Assembly: GCF_014646355.1 (NCBI RefSeq)
Contig: NZ_BMNH01000001.1
Location: forward strand, 462,675-526,674
DNA from: Nonomuraea cavernae
GTDB lineage: Bacteria > Actinomycetota > Actinomycetes > Streptosporangiales > Streptosporangiaceae
DNA length: 64,000 bases
Reading direction: 5' to 3'
The notes under the pieces are model-generated. The model was not told where the DNA came from. It searched no databases and saw only the letters and a program-made list of their open reading frames with translations. Position 1 is the stretch's first letter. Each line of letters starts with the position of its first letter. Positions 1 to 10,579 of this stretch are shown piece by piece. Both the position numbers and the translations under genes were made by a program.

Positions 1-1812
<1,812 letters not shown>

Positions 1813-2047
1813 CCGATGCGGAACCCCTTGCGGGCCCGTCCCTTCCTGACCATGGCCTGGAACCCCGGGGAGCGCCCGGGGCCGCGACATCCGGCGCCGC
1901 GACTTCTGACTACCCGAAGGGGACACGCGGTCACCCTTCCGGAGTCAGAAGGTACACCTGCACAGCGTGCGGCGGCACCGCCCGCTGGACCGGTCTTGCC
2001 CTACCAACGTACGTCAGGGTGCCCGGTGTTCCCGGCGGCCGGCGGTA

Positions 2048-2602
2048 TCAGGACTTGTACACATGGGGCGCGAGGGTCCCGATGAAAGGCAAGTTACGGT
2101 AGCGCTCGGCGTAGTCGAGGCCGTATCCGATGACGAACTCGCTGGGAATGTCGAAGCCGACGTACTTGACGTCGATCGGCACCTTCAGGGCATCGGGCTT
2201 GCGAAGCGCGGCGCAGATCTCAAGGGACGCGGGGTTGCGCGACTTGAGGTTCTCGAGCAGCCAGTGGAGGGTCAATCCGGAGTCGATGATGTCCTCGACG
2301 ATCAGCACATGACGGTTCATGATATCGGTGTCGAGGTCTTTCAGCACCCGCACGACACCCGACGACTTGGTGCCCGCCCCATAGGACGAGACCGCCATCC
2401 AGTCCATCTGCACGGGCACGTGCAACGCTCTGGCCAGGTCGGCCATCACCATGACGGCGCCTTTGAGCACCCCCACGAGCAACACGTCCTGGCCCGCGTA
2501 GTCAGCGTCGATGCGCCCGGCCAGCTCCTTGATCTTGGCCTGGAGGTCGTCCTCTGAAATGAGGACCTTCTCCAGGTCCTTGCCCATGTCGGCAGCGTCC
2601 AC
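2048..2602 (-). CDS. hpt: Hypoxanthine phosphoribosyltransferase
   Basis: This cytosolic purine-salvage enzyme converts hypoxanthine (and often guanine) plus PRPP to IMP or GMP. The 184-aa protein matches the family length. It shows the PRPP-binding loop [14 protein letters not shown] and the conserved segment [18 protein letters not shown] near the C-terminus. The GTG at 2602 is preferred because AAGGAA lies six bases upstream; an internal ATG at 2587 is the alternative. It sits 10 bases downstream of the tilS start region and ahead of ftsH on the same strand, consistent with an operon. The hpt-tilS-ftsH linkage is widespread in Gram-positive bacteria. Confidence 0.96.
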   Translation of the reverse strand: MDAADMGKDLEKVLISEDDLQAKIKELAGRIDADYAGQDVLLVGVLKGAVMVMADLARALHVPVQMDWMAVSSYGAGTKSSGVVRVLKDLDTDIMNRHVLIVEDIIDSGLTLHWLLENLKSRNPASLEICAALRKPDALKVPIDVKYVGFDIPSEFVIGYGLDYAERYRNLPFIGTLAPHVYKS

Positions 2603-2612
2603 GTGTGGTTCC

Positions 2613-3614
2613 TTACGGGATGGGACGGGTGGCGAGTATCAGGGTCCCATACCGTCGAACGGCCGACAGACCGCCGGGCAGGTCGACGGCTTTCTGCCCG
2701 CGCCAGTGCGTGATCAGCCGGTCCAGGGCGAGCACGTGCGTCGCCGACAGCGCTCCGGAGGGCGCCCCCGCCGCGAGCGCCGCCCGCCGCAGCACCCTCC
2801 GGCGCACCGCGGCCGGCAGCCCGCCGAGCCCCTCCACGGCGAGCGTCACGGACCCGCCGATATCGCTAAGAGCGCAATCGTCGTACGCCTTCGCGGCCCA
2901 CCCGTCGAGGGCGTCGGCGTCCTCCCGCGCCATCGCGGCGGTGCGGGCGAGCGCCTCGGCCACCCCGGGACCGAGCTCCGCCTCCAGCACCGGCAGGATT
3001 CTGGCACGCACCCGCACCCGGGTGTAGCGGGGGTCCTCGTTGTGCGGGTCGTCCCACGGCGTGAGGCCGAGCGCGCGGCAGGCGGCGACGGTGGTGGCCC
3101 GCGAGAGCTCCAGGAAGGGCCTGCGATAACGGCCGCTCCTGGCGGCCATCCCCGAGATCGACCTGAGGCCGCTGCCCCTGGCGAGGCCGAGCAGCACGGT
3201 CTCCGCCTGATCGTCTCTCGTGTGGCCGAGCAGCACGGTCGCCGCCTGGAGCCGGTCGGCCGCGCCGGCCAGCGCCTCATATCGGGCGTCGCGGGCGGCC
3301 GCCTCGGGCCCGCCGGCGGTGCCGACCTGGACGGTGAGGACCTCGGCGAGCTCCAGGTCGAGCCGGTCGGCCATCGCGGCCACTCGGGCCGCCCGCTCGG
3401 CCGAGCCGGGCTGGAGCCCATGGTCGACGGTCAGCAGGCCCGCCCTGAGCCCGGCCCGCCGGGCGACGAAACCGAGCGCCGCCGCCAGCGCGAGGGAGTC
3501 GGCGCCGCCACTGCAGGCGGCCAGCACCAGCCGGCCCTCGGGGACGTCGGCCAACGACTCGCGGACGACCCGGCGGACGTCGGCTACGGCTGGTTGCGGA
3601 CCCACGGGCTCCAT
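2613..3614 (-). CDS. tilS: tRNA(Ile)-lysidine synthase
   Basis: This enzyme uses ATP and lysine to convert C34 of the CAU-anticodon tRNA-Ile to lysidine, so that it reads AUA instead of AUG. The 333-aa protein carries the N-type ATP pyrophosphatase P-loop CSGGADS near residue 34, then [10 protein letters not shown] and [18 protein letters not shown], all typical of TilS. It lacks the long C-terminal domains of the E. coli enzyme, as is usual for the short actinobacterial form. It is followed after 10 bases by hpt and preceded by the zinc protease gene with a 37-base gap. Confidence 0.95.
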   Translation of the reverse strand: MEPVGPQPAVADVRRVVRESLADVPEGRLVLAACSGGADSLALAAALGFVARRAGLRAGLLTVDHGLQPGSAERAARVAAMADRLDLELAEVLTVQVGTAGGPEAAARDARYEALAGAADRLQAATVLLGHTRDDQAETVLLGLARGSGLRSISGMAARSGRYRRPFLELSRATTVAACRALGLTPWDDPHNEDPRYTRVRVRARILPVLEAELGPGVAEALARTAAMAREDADALDGWAAKAYDDCALSDIGGSVTLAVEGLGGLPAAVRRRVLRRAALAAGAPSGALSATHVLALDRLITHWRGQKAVDLPGGLSAVRRYGTLILATRPIP

Positions 3615-3651
3615 TGTCGCCGAGATCGTGGACCGGCGATCTCGGCGAGGG

Positions 3652-4737
3652 TCAGGCGGGCAGCGCCGGGGCGTCGACGACGCGGCGGATCCAGGCGGCG
3701 GGGTCGGAGATCTCCGGGGTCGTCGGCAGCGTCTCCGGGGAGGTCCACACCTTGTTGAACCCGTCGATGCCCACCCTGTCGACCACCGTGCGCACGAAGG
3801 CGGAACCCTCGGCGTACTGCTTCATCTTCAGCTCGATGCCCAGCAGGCGGCGCATCGTGCGGTCGAGCCGGGAACCACCCTCGCGGCGCTGCGCGAACTT
3901 GGACCGGATGATCGCGACCGAGGGCACGACCGACGGCCCCACGGCGTCCATGACGAAGTCGCCGTGGCCCTCCACCAGGGTCATCACGGCCGTCAGCCGG
4001 TCGAGGATCTCCTTCTGGCCGGGCGACTGGATGGCGTCGATGAGGTTGCCCTCGCCGCCGCGCACCACGTCGGCCACCGTGTCGGCGGCGCTGCGCAGTC
4101 GTTCGAGCACGGTGGGCAGGTCGAGGTCGGAGGCCAGCAGGAACTCGGTCATCTGCGACCGGATGTACTCGCGCAGCCAGGGCACCCCGGTGAACTGCAC
4201 CCGGTGGGTCTCCTCGTGCAGGCACACCCAGAGGCGGAAGTCCTGCGGGTTGACGTTCATCTCGCGCTCGGCGTGCACGATGTTGGGCGCGACCAGCGTG
4301 AGGCGGCCGGCCGGCTCACGGCCCGTCGGGTCGGGCGGCAGGAACAGCTCGTACTGCCCCAGCACCCGCGAGGCGAGGAAGGCCAGCACGGCGCCCACCT
4401 CGACGCCGGTGATGCGGGAGCCCACGGCGGCGACGATGGCCGGAGGCGGGGTGGCGGTGCTCGTCATGCGTTGGGTCAGCGGCTCCAGGACGACGCGGAA
4501 CCCTTCGACGTTGGCCTTGATCCAGCCGGGGCGGTCGACGATCGTCGCCGGCTGCGGGGCGGTCTCCGTGTGGATTTTGGTGAACTCGCGGACGTGTCCC
4601 TCAGCCTCTCGGGACAGGGTGCGGAGCTCGGTGACGGCCTGCCTGGCCTCCTCTCGGCTCACCTGAGGACCGGGGCGCACCAGGCGCGTGCCGGTCGTGA
4701 CGGCCAGATCCCAGTCGATCACCTGCATACCGTCCAC
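3652..4737 (-). CDS. Zinc-dependent metalloprotease-like protein (DUF2342 / F420-associated family)
   Basis: This conserved actinobacterial protein has a putative metallopeptidase fold. It is often annotated as 'coenzyme F420 biosynthesis associated', although a role in F420 synthesis is not established. The 361-aa sequence contains the zincin motif HEETHRVQF near residue 180, with both histidines and the glutamate intact. Start candidates are GTG at 4737 and ATG at 4728. It lies between dacB and tilS on the same strand, its usual position in actinomycetes. There is no signal peptide or clear membrane segment, so it is probably cytosolic. The substrate is unknown. Confidence 0.85.
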   Translation of the reverse strand: MDGMQVIDWDLAVTTGTRLVRPGPQVSREEARQAVTELRTLSREAEGHVREFTKIHTETAPQPATIVDRPGWIKANVEGFRVVLEPLTQRMTSTATPPPAIVAAVGSRITGVEVGAVLAFLASRVLGQYELFLPPDPTGREPAGRLTLVAPNIVHAEREMNVNPQDFRLWVCLHEETHRVQFTGVPWLREYIRSQMTEFLLASDLDLPTVLERLRSAADTVADVVRGGEGNLIDAIQSPGQKEILDRLTAVMTLVEGHGDFVMDAVGPSVVPSVAIIRSKFAQRREGGSRLDRTMRRLLGIELKMKQYAEGSAFVRTVVDRVGIDGFNKVWTSPETLPTTPEISDPAAWIRRVVDAPALPA

Positions 4738-4774
4738 CGTACGTGCTCCATGCTCGTACCGCGAAGAAGCCCCC

Positions 4775-6190
4775 TTATGACCTCGCCACGATGGCGGCGA
4801 GGCGGTCGAGGACGGGTTCGGCGTTGGACGGGACCTGGTCGGCCATGAAGGCGAAGGTGACGAGCCGGCCGTCCTTGGTCGTGGCCAGCCCCGCGAGCGT
4901 GTTGACGTTGTTGAGGGTGCCCGTCTTGGCCCGGACGAGGCCCACCTGGCCCTTGCTGTCGCCGCCGGTGAAGCGCCGGCCGTTGCCGAGCGTGCCGGAG
5001 AACCCGGCGATCGGCATGCCGGAGGCGAGCGCGCGCAGGTCGGGCTGGCCGGCGGTGAGCGCGATCAGCCGGGCCAGCGCGTCGGCGCTGATGCGGTTGC
5101 GCGTGGACAGGCCGCTGCCGTCGTGGACCTCAATGCCCTTGGCGACGCCGCGGCGCTGGAGGACGGTGTGGACGGCGTCGCTCGCGCCCGCGAAGGAGGC
5201 GGGCTTCCCCTCCTTGACGGCCACCTGCCTGGCCAGGGATTCGGCCAGATCGTTGTCGCTGTAGGTCAGCGCGCGCTCGACGAGGGCGTAGACCGGGGCG
5301 GACTCGACCCTGCCCAGCTCGGCGGCCCCGGGCGCGGCCCTGGCCGGGCGCATCGTGCCCGCGACGCCGATGCCATGCCCGCGCAGCAGCGCCGCGAAGG
5401 CCACGGCGGCGAAGCGCGGCGGGTCGGACACCCGCGGCCGGGAGTGCCCGGGGTACTGCCGGCCAGCGTCGATGGTCAGGGCGTGCACCGGGGTGACCTC
5501 GCCGTCGGGCACGTAGTTGGGCTTCCAGCCCGGGGCGCGCGTGGGACCGGTGTAGAGGGAGGCGTCGTACGAGAGCGTGACCTTGGTGGTGCCCCGCGCC
5601 TTGAGGGCCTTGGCGGTGCGGGCGGCGAGCGTGGCGAGCGTGGGCTGCCTGGGGTAGGCGCCGGGCTTGGCCGACGGGCCGGCCAGCGTGGTGTCGCCGC
5701 CGCCCACCAGCACGATCGAGCCGGCCGACGCGCCGTCCACCACCCGCGTGGACAGGCGGGCGTCGGGGCCGAGCGCGGCGAGCGCCGCAGCGCAGGTGAC
5801 GACCTTCGTGGTCGAGGCCGGGACGATGCCCGTCTCGGGATCGGCGGCGAAGACGCGCTCGCCGGTGGCCGCGTCGATGACGACCGCGCCGACCCTGTCA
5901 CCGAGCGCCTTGTCACCCAGCGCGTCGGTGAGCTGTCGCGTCAAAGTACCCTTGGTCGGGAGAGGTCCGTCTCCGGCCCTCGCCGGCAGCTGGGCCAGCA
6001 CAGGGCCCGCGGTGACCACGGGGACGGGAGGAGTCTCCTCGGGAGACGCTGTCGGCGTGGTCGGTGCAGGCCCGCTCGTCAACGTGCTCAGGTTGAGATC
6101 GTCGCGCAGCACATGGACGCCGGTGACGATGGTGACGACCTGCAGCAGGACGAGTGTGGTCAACATCACCCACCGCTCGTGCCGCGCCAC
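4775..6190 (-). CDS. dacB: D-alanyl-D-alanine carboxypeptidase/endopeptidase (PBP4 family, S13)
   Basis: This extracytoplasmic penicillin-binding protein trims or cleaves peptidoglycan stem peptides. The 471-aa protein starts with an uncleaved-looking membrane anchor (residues about 7-25) and a Pro/Thr linker. It carries all three active-site motifs: STTK (nucleophile Ser plus Lys), SDN and KTG, in correct order. The length suits the S13 family. The GTG at 6190 is the likely start. It is divergent from ppa, with 84 bases between start codons, and heads the minus-strand block through ftsH. The class is certain; how far it acts as endopeptidase versus carboxypeptidase cannot be read from sequence. 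Confidence 0.95.
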   Translation of the reverse strand: MARHERWVMLTTLVLLQVVTIVTGVHVLRDDLNLSTLTSGPAPTTPTASPEETPPVPVVTAGPVLAQLPARAGDGPLPTKGTLTRQLTDALGDKALGDRVGAVVIDAATGERVFAADPETGIVPASTTKVVTCAAALAALGPDARLSTRVVDGASAGSIVLVGGGDTTLAGPSAKPGAYPRQPTLATLAARTAKALKARGTTKVTLSYDASLYTGPTRAPGWKPNYVPDGEVTPVHALTIDAGRQYPGHSRPRVSDPPRFAAVAFAALLRGHGIGVAGTMRPARAAPGAAELGRVESAPVYALVERALTYSDNDLAESLARQVAVKEGKPASFAGASDAVHTVLQRRGVAKGIEVHDGSGLSTRNRISADALARLIALTAGQPDLRALASGMPIAGFSGTLGNGRRFTGGDSKGQVGLVRAKTGTLNNVNTLAGLATTKDGRLVTFAFMADQVPSNAEPVLDRLAAIVARS

Positions 6191-6274
6191 GTCGCCTGAC
6201 CTCTCTCTGGTGTTCGCCTACGAGACATTAACGCCCAACCGGGGGTACCCGGGGGCTCGAGCGGAGGAACCGCG

Positions 6275-6769
6275 GTGGAGTTCGACGTTGTCGTTGAGAT
6301 TCCCAAGGGGCAACGGAACAAGTACGAAGTGGACCATGAGACCGGCAAGATCAGGCTCGACCGGCTCCTGTTCACCTCCACGCAGTACCCCGCCGACTAC
6401 GGCTTCATCGAGAACACCCTCGGTGAGGACGGCGACCCGCTCGACGCGCTGGTGCTACTCCAGGAGCCGACGTTCCCCGGCTGCTACATCACCTGCCGGG
6501 CGGTCGGCATGTTCCGGATGACCGACGAGAAGGGCGGCGACGACAAGGTCCTCTGCGTCCCCTCCACCGACCCCCGGATGGAGCACATCCGCGACATCCA
6601 CCACGTCGCGGAGTTCGACCGGCTGGAGATCCAGCACTTCTTCGAGGTCTACAAGGACCTGGAGCCCGGCAAGTCCGTCGAGGGCGCCAACTGGGTGGGC
6701 CGCATGGAGGCCGAGGTCGAGATCCAGCGTTCGTTCCAGCGGGCCAAGGACACCGATCACGCCCACTGA
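6275..6769 (+). CDS. ppa: Inorganic pyrophosphatase (family I)
   Basis: This cytosolic enzyme hydrolyses pyrophosphate and so pulls biosynthetic reactions forward. The 164-aa protein shows [11 protein letters not shown] near the N-terminus, YPADYGFI, and the family I metal-binding signature [10 protein letters not shown]. The start is GTG at 6275 with GGAGGAA (6263-6269) five bases upstream. It is divergent from dacB and convergent with the NlpC/P60 gene: the two stop codons abut (6767-6769 and 6770-6772) with no terminator hairpin between them. Confidence 0.97.
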   Translation: MEFDVVVEIPKGQRNKYEVDHETGKIRLDRLLFTSTQYPADYGFIENTLGEDGDPLDALVLLQEPTFPGCYITCRAVGMFRMTDEKGGDDKVLCVPSTDPRMEHIRDIHHVAEFDRLEIQHFFEVYKDLEPGKSVEGANWVGRMEAEVEIQRSFQRAKDTDHAH

Positions 6770-7891
6770 TCACCCCTGGGGCCTGGTGGCGCCCACGAGG
6801 TCGGGGCGCCACATCGAGGCGATCCGCACCACGTCGCCGGTCTGCGGAGCGTGCACCATCATCCCGTCGCCGACGTACATGCCCACGTGGTGGATCGTGC
6901 CGGGGTCGCTGGAGACGTAGCCGAAGAACAGCAGGTCGCCGCGGCGTAGCTGGTCGAGCGGGATGTGCGGGCCGGACGTCCACTGGGTGCCCGTCCAGTG
7001 GTCGATCCGCACCCCGGCCTGCTCCCAGGCCCGCATGGTCAGGCCGGAGCAGTCATAGCTCGACGGCCCGTCGGCGGCCCACACGTACGGCTTGCCGAGC
7101 TGGGTCAACGCCCAGTTGGCCGCCACGTCGCCCATCAGCGAGCCCGTCCCGCGCAGCGCGGCGCTGTAGCCGACCTGCTGCAGCGCCGCCAGTCGCTGCC
7201 TGGCCAGCCGGTCGGCCCGGCCGCGTGCCGCCTCCACCCGCCGCCGCAGGTGCGCGCGCTCGGCCCGCAGGTCCTTCGTCTCGGCCCGCTGCTCGGTCAC
7301 GGCCCGCGCGGCGGCGGCCTGCGCCTGTTCGGCGCGCTCGGTGGCGGCCTCGTGCTCGGTGTAGGCGTCGGCCGCCTGGGCGCGCAGGATGGCCGAGACC
7401 TCCTGCGCGTCGCGCAGGCGGCCGAGGATGTAGGCGCGTTCGCCGCTGAGTTGTTCGAGGGTGCTGGCCCGGTGCAGGTAACCGTCCTGGTCGCCGGTGT
7501 CGCTGATCAGGAGGATGGCCGAGCTGCTCACGTTGAACCCGCCGTAGCTCTGCGCCGCCATCAGGGCCACCGCGTCGCGCGCCAGCGCCACCTCGGCCTC
7601 GGCCGCGCTCAGCCTGGCCCGCGCCAGGTCGAGCGTCTCGCGGGCCTGCCGGAGCCGGACGAGCTCGCCGTTGTAGGCCTCGACCAGACGCTCCGCTCCG
7701 GCGGCCAGGTCATGGAGCCGGGCCTCGGCCGTGGCGAGCGCCGCGCTCGCCACGCCCAGGTCCTTTTTCCTGTCGCGTACGGCGTGCCGCGCCTCGGCGA
7801 TGTCGTGCGGCGACGGCCGGGGGTCGGCGTGGGCCGGTGTGCACAGCAGGAGGGCCAGGCAGGCGACAAGTCCAGCCCTGACGGTGTGCAT
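6770..7891 (-). CDS. Secreted NlpC/P60 peptidoglycan endopeptidase with coiled-coil N-terminus
   Basis: This is a putative secreted cell-wall hydrolase cleaving stem-peptide bonds. From the ATG at 7891 the protein is 373 aa: a signal peptide (MHTVRAGLVACLALLLCTPAHA), a long Ala/Arg/Glu-rich coiled-coil (about residues 25-225), then a C-terminal NlpC/P60 domain with catalytic Cys in YDCSGL and His in IHHVGMYVGDG. The ATG at 7891 is chosen because GAGGGGG lies just upstream and it begins directly with the signal peptide; an in-frame start at 7930 would add 13 non-signal residues. The architecture recalls RipA-type hydrolases that act at division septa. Its stop abuts that of ppa. Confidence 0.9.
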   Translation of the reverse strand: MHTVRAGLVACLALLLCTPAHADPRPSPHDIAEARHAVRDRKKDLGVASAALATAEARLHDLAAGAERLVEAYNGELVRLRQARETLDLARARLSAAEAEVALARDAVALMAAQSYGGFNVSSSAILLISDTGDQDGYLHRASTLEQLSGERAYILGRLRDAQEVSAILRAQAADAYTEHEAATERAEQAQAAAARAVTEQRAETKDLRAERAHLRRRVEAARGRADRLARQRLAALQQVGYSAALRGTGSLMGDVAANWALTQLGKPYVWAADGPSSYDCSGLTMRAWEQAGVRIDHWTGTQWTSGPHIPLDQLRRGDLLFFGYVSSDPGTIHHVGMYVGDGMMVHAPQTGDVVRIASMWRPDLVGATRPQG

Positions 7892-7986
7892 AGATCCCCC
7901 TCGGATGTGGTCTATGCACACCGTTCCCATCAGTCACTCTTCGCACACCCGTCACTTACGCAACGTAATCAGGGCTGGTCCGGGCC

Positions 7987-9471
7987 TCAGGTCGGAGTCG
8001 CCGTGGGCACGGGGGTTTCGGTCGGCGTGACGGTCGGAGCCGGGTTGGCGGTCGGCGTCGCGGTCGGCGTGTGGGGATGTCGCGGTCTGTCCGGACGTGG
8101 GCGGAACGGCCCGGGTTTCGGGGTGGCGGGGCAGGGCGTGGGCGGGTGGCTCTGGTGGTCACGGGGCGGCCGGCGCGGCGGCTCCTTGGGACCGGTCGGG
8201 CCGGTCGGGCCGGTCGGGCCGGTCGGGTCGGCCGGGTCGGCCGAGATGACCGGGTGGCCGGTGGGTTGCGGCTTCGGCGTGCCGTCGGGCCGATGGGTCG
8301 GGTGGGTCGGAGGGGTGGCGCGGGGCGAGGCGCCCGGAGGGGCCGTCGTCGGACGCGCGCCGGGCGTGGCGACCGGGCCGTTCGGCGAGGCCGAGCCCGT
8401 CGCCCCCACCGGGACGGCGTCGCGCATGTCGAGGATGGGCTGAACGTTGACCGGGGAGTCCTGGGGGGCGGCCAGCCACGGGAGCCTGATGCCGGGCGAG
8501 TCGCCGATCACCGGCAACGCGACCGCGCCGATGCCGGACCCGGCGCGCTCGTGCCTGCCGAAGTCGTTGAGGAGCATCGCTATCGCCACCACGGTCGCGA
8601 CCGCCGCCAGCGCGCCCGCCACCGCCTGAGGCCACCGTCGAGCCGGCCTGCCACCGGGGACGGGAAATCCGGCGCCGTCCAGCGCTCCGGACCGCCTGGC
8701 CACGTAGCGCCGGTAGGGCACCAGGCCGGGGTCGGCGAAGCAGCTCATCACCCTGACCCTGAGCGACTCGGGCAGCGTGACCACCGGCAGCAGCTCGAAG
8801 ACCTTCGCCTCGGACACCTGGCGGGCGCGGTGGGGCGAGCAGGCGACGCACAGCGGCACGTGGCGGACCAACCGGTCGCGCAGCTCCGGGGTCAGCTCGC
8901 CGGCGAACCCGGCCAGGATGCCCGCCCGGGCCGGGCACTCGTAGGGGCTCTTGCGGGCCAGAATCTCGGCGGTGATCGCGTCACGGAGCCGCTCGCGGGC
9001 CTCATGCCGGCGATCCTCGACCTGGCGCGGCGCCACCCCGAGGATCGCCGCGAGATCGGCGGTCGGCATCTCGTGCCTGGCCGACAGCTCCAGCACCTCG
9101 CGGTGGGCCGGACCCAGGCTCTGGGTCGCGTTCCACGCCATGACCCGCAGGTCGGCGTCGGCGGGCTCGACGGGCGGCGCCTGGGCGCCGCCGGGCGGGC
9201 TTTCGCCGGGGCCCGCGGCCCGGCGGCGGCGCAGGCATTCGCTCCGGGCCAGCGCGTAGAGCCACGGCCGGAGACGGTTGGGATCGGCCAGGGAATCGGC
9301 GTGCGCCTCAGCCGCGATCAACGTGTCGCGGAGTGCCACCTGGGCGCCGTCGGAGTTGCGGAGAAGGGACCAGCAGTATCTGTAGATGCCCTCGGCGTGC
9401 GCATCGTAGAGCGCCGCGAGGGCACCCGGGTCGTCGGCGCGGAGTGCCTCGACCAGGACGCGGTCATTCAT
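7987..9471 (-). CDS. ECF sigma factor fused to ZAS-like zinc segment, membrane helix and Pro/Thr-rich tail
   Basis: This 494-aa protein starts as an ECF sigma factor. Region 2 covers about residues 10-80 and region 4 about 115-165 (PAHREVLELSARHEMPTADLAAILGV). It then has a putative anti-sigma-type zinc site: C179, then H204, C208 and C211 in HVPLCVAC. The ligand spacing (25, 4, 3) is that of ZAS anti-sigma factors such as ChrR. A membrane helix follows near 282-302, then a proline/threonine-rich, probably extracytoplasmic tail with GPT triplets. No separate anti-sigma gene is adjacent. Sigma factors with long membrane-linked C-terminal extensions are known in actinobacteria. Regulation by zinc or redox, or by proteolytic release, is inference. 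Confidence 0.85.
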   Translation of the reverse strand: MNDRVLVEALRADDPGALAALYDAHAEGIYRYCWSLLRNSDGAQVALRDTLIAAEAHADSLADPNRLRPWLYALARSECLRRRRAAGPGESPPGGAQAPPVEPADADLRVMAWNATQSLGPAHREVLELSARHEMPTADLAAILGVAPRQVEDRRHEARERLRDAITAEILARKSPYECPARAGILAGFAGELTPELRDRLVRHVPLCVACSPHRARQVSEAKVFELLPVVTLPESLRVRVMSCFADPGLVPYRRYVARRSGALDGAGFPVPGGRPARRWPQAVAGALAAVATVVAIAMLLNDFGRHERAGSGIGAVALPVIGDSPGIRLPWLAAPQDSPVNVQPILDMRDAVPVGATGSASPNGPVATPGARPTTAPPGASPRATPPTHPTHRPDGTPKPQPTGHPVISADPADPTGPTGPTGPTGPKEPPRRPPRDHQSHPPTPCPATPKPGPFRPRPDRPRHPHTPTATPTANPAPTVTPTETPVPTATPT

Positions 9472-9661
9472 GTGACCGAAGGTAATGGATTAGTAACTAG
9501 TAGTTCTACCCTTTCACCATGAATAGCTGCGATCACTATCGGGACGGCCGATAAAAAACAACTCTTTCACCTAGCGCGCGGTGCGGAATTTCACTGCCTG
9601 CCCGATTTATTGCCTTATTCGATTGAGATTTACCATAGGACGAGATAGCGGGAAATAGGGC

Positions 9662-9689
9662 GAGCCGCGCCCGGGAACAGGCGCGGCTC
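9662..9689 (-). terminator. Terminator hairpin after the lipoprotein gene
   Basis: A perfect 10-bp stem (GAGCCGCGCC / GGCGCGGCTC) with an 8-base loop directly abuts the stop codon of the minus-strand lipoprotein gene. No U-tract is present, as is common in actinomycetes. The rest of 9472-9661 is unusually AT-rich for this genome and holds no gene. It is the upstream region of the sigma-factor gene. Confidence 0.75.
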
Positions 9690-10487
9690 TCACTGCTTGC
9701 CGGTCACGATCTGGCTGCCACGGTCCACGGCGAACGGCGGGGTCGTGGGCTTGATCGTGTGCAACGGGACCGCGCCGCCCAGCGCGAGATCCTCGTACGG
9801 CCGCGCGGTCGAGCCCCAGGTGCGGGCCGTCACCTCGGTCCTGGCCACCTCGGCCCCCTTGGGCAGCCCCTCGATGGTCAGGATGAAGCGCGGTGGGCGG
9901 CCCGCCTTCACGTCGTCGGCGAACGTGCTGCCTCCCCCGAGCAACTTGCCCGCCTTGTCACGCAGCAGCGCGCTCACCACCAGCGTGCTCGCGGGCAGTC
10001 GGTACGGGTTCGCGATGTATCCGGTAATGAGGTACGACCCGTTCTTCTGCGGCAGGGTCTGCACCCGCGTGACGGGAAACTGCTTGAACGCCGAGACGAT
10101 GCGGGCCGCGGGCCGCCACTGGGCGGGGCGGTAGCCGATCGTCACCTTGACCGGTTTCTTCGTGGCGGACGTCTGGCCGGTGAAGGCCAGCGAGCCGCCC
10201 GGCGGCACCGCGTCCAGCGGTTGCTCCATCTTGACGACCTCGGCGCCGGCGGCGTCACGCCCGACGACCGTGGCCACGACATGCTCGCCGAAGTGCCATG
10301 GGTTGGCGTTGGCGAGGACTCCGGCCCAGTTCACGGTGTAGCCGTCGGGTGATTTGACGACGTTCGACACCTGCTCCTTGAGCGTGAGCGGCTTGAGCTG
10401 GGGCTCTGGCGGTTTCTCCGTCGAGCACGCGGCGAGACAAATCGCCCCGAGTGCGAGGAGGCTGACGGTTCGGCTACGCGGGATCAC
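9690..10487 (-). CDS. Putative lipoprotein of unknown function
   Basis: I do not recognise the family. From the GTG at 10487 the product is 265 aa with a lipoprotein signal: PRSR, a hydrophobic stretch, then the lipobox LAAC. The mature part is beta-rich with two similar halves, each containing NP-W or NPYRLPASTL-type segments, suggestive of two FxLYD/immunoglobulin-like domains of the kind that monitor or bind at the cell surface; that is inference. GGAGGGG lies 13 bases upstream of the GTG, somewhat far, and the frame stays open to 10547, so the start is uncertain. The gene ends at a strong hairpin and is preceded on the same strand by the sequence next to the ABC-F gene's stop. Confidence 0.7.
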   Translation of the reverse strand: MIPRSRTVSLLALGAICLAACSTEKPPEPQLKPLTLKEQVSNVVKSPDGYTVNWAGVLANANPWHFGEHVVATVVGRDAAGAEVVKMEQPLDAVPPGGSLAFTGQTSATKKPVKVTIGYRPAQWRPAARIVSAFKQFPVTRVQTLPQKNGSYLITGYIANPYRLPASTLVVSALLRDKAGKLLGGGSTFADDVKAGRPPRFILTIEGLPKGAEVARTEVTARTWGSTARPYEDLALGGAVPLHTIKPTTPPFAVDRGSQIVTGKQ

Positions 10488-10547
10488 TTTGCCGTGATAG
10501 CCCCTCCATGGGTGCGGCTGGCAGAGGACACGCGCCAGCCGTACCAA

Positions 10548-10579
10548 CTCTTTAACGCGGACGCTCTTTAACGCGGACG
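10548..10579. repeat. Perfect back-to-back 16-bp tandem duplication
   Basis: The unit CTCTTTAACGCGGACG occurs twice with no spacer (10548-10563 and 10564-10579). It overlaps the ABC-F stop codon (TAA at 10570-10568), and each copy carries its own TTAA, so the duplication did not change the protein end. It looks like a recent slippage or microduplication event. Confidence 0.85.

Noticed and set aside
7892..7986. Possible c-di-AMP (ydaO) riboswitch before the NlpC/P60 gene
   Set aside because: Such riboswitches precede cell-wall hydrolases in actinobacteria, but only 95 bases separate the start from the upstream sigma gene and no conserved core is visible.
8194..8234. GGTCGGGCC tandem repeats
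   Set aside because: These are codons of the GPT-rich tail of the sigma-factor fusion, not a separate element.
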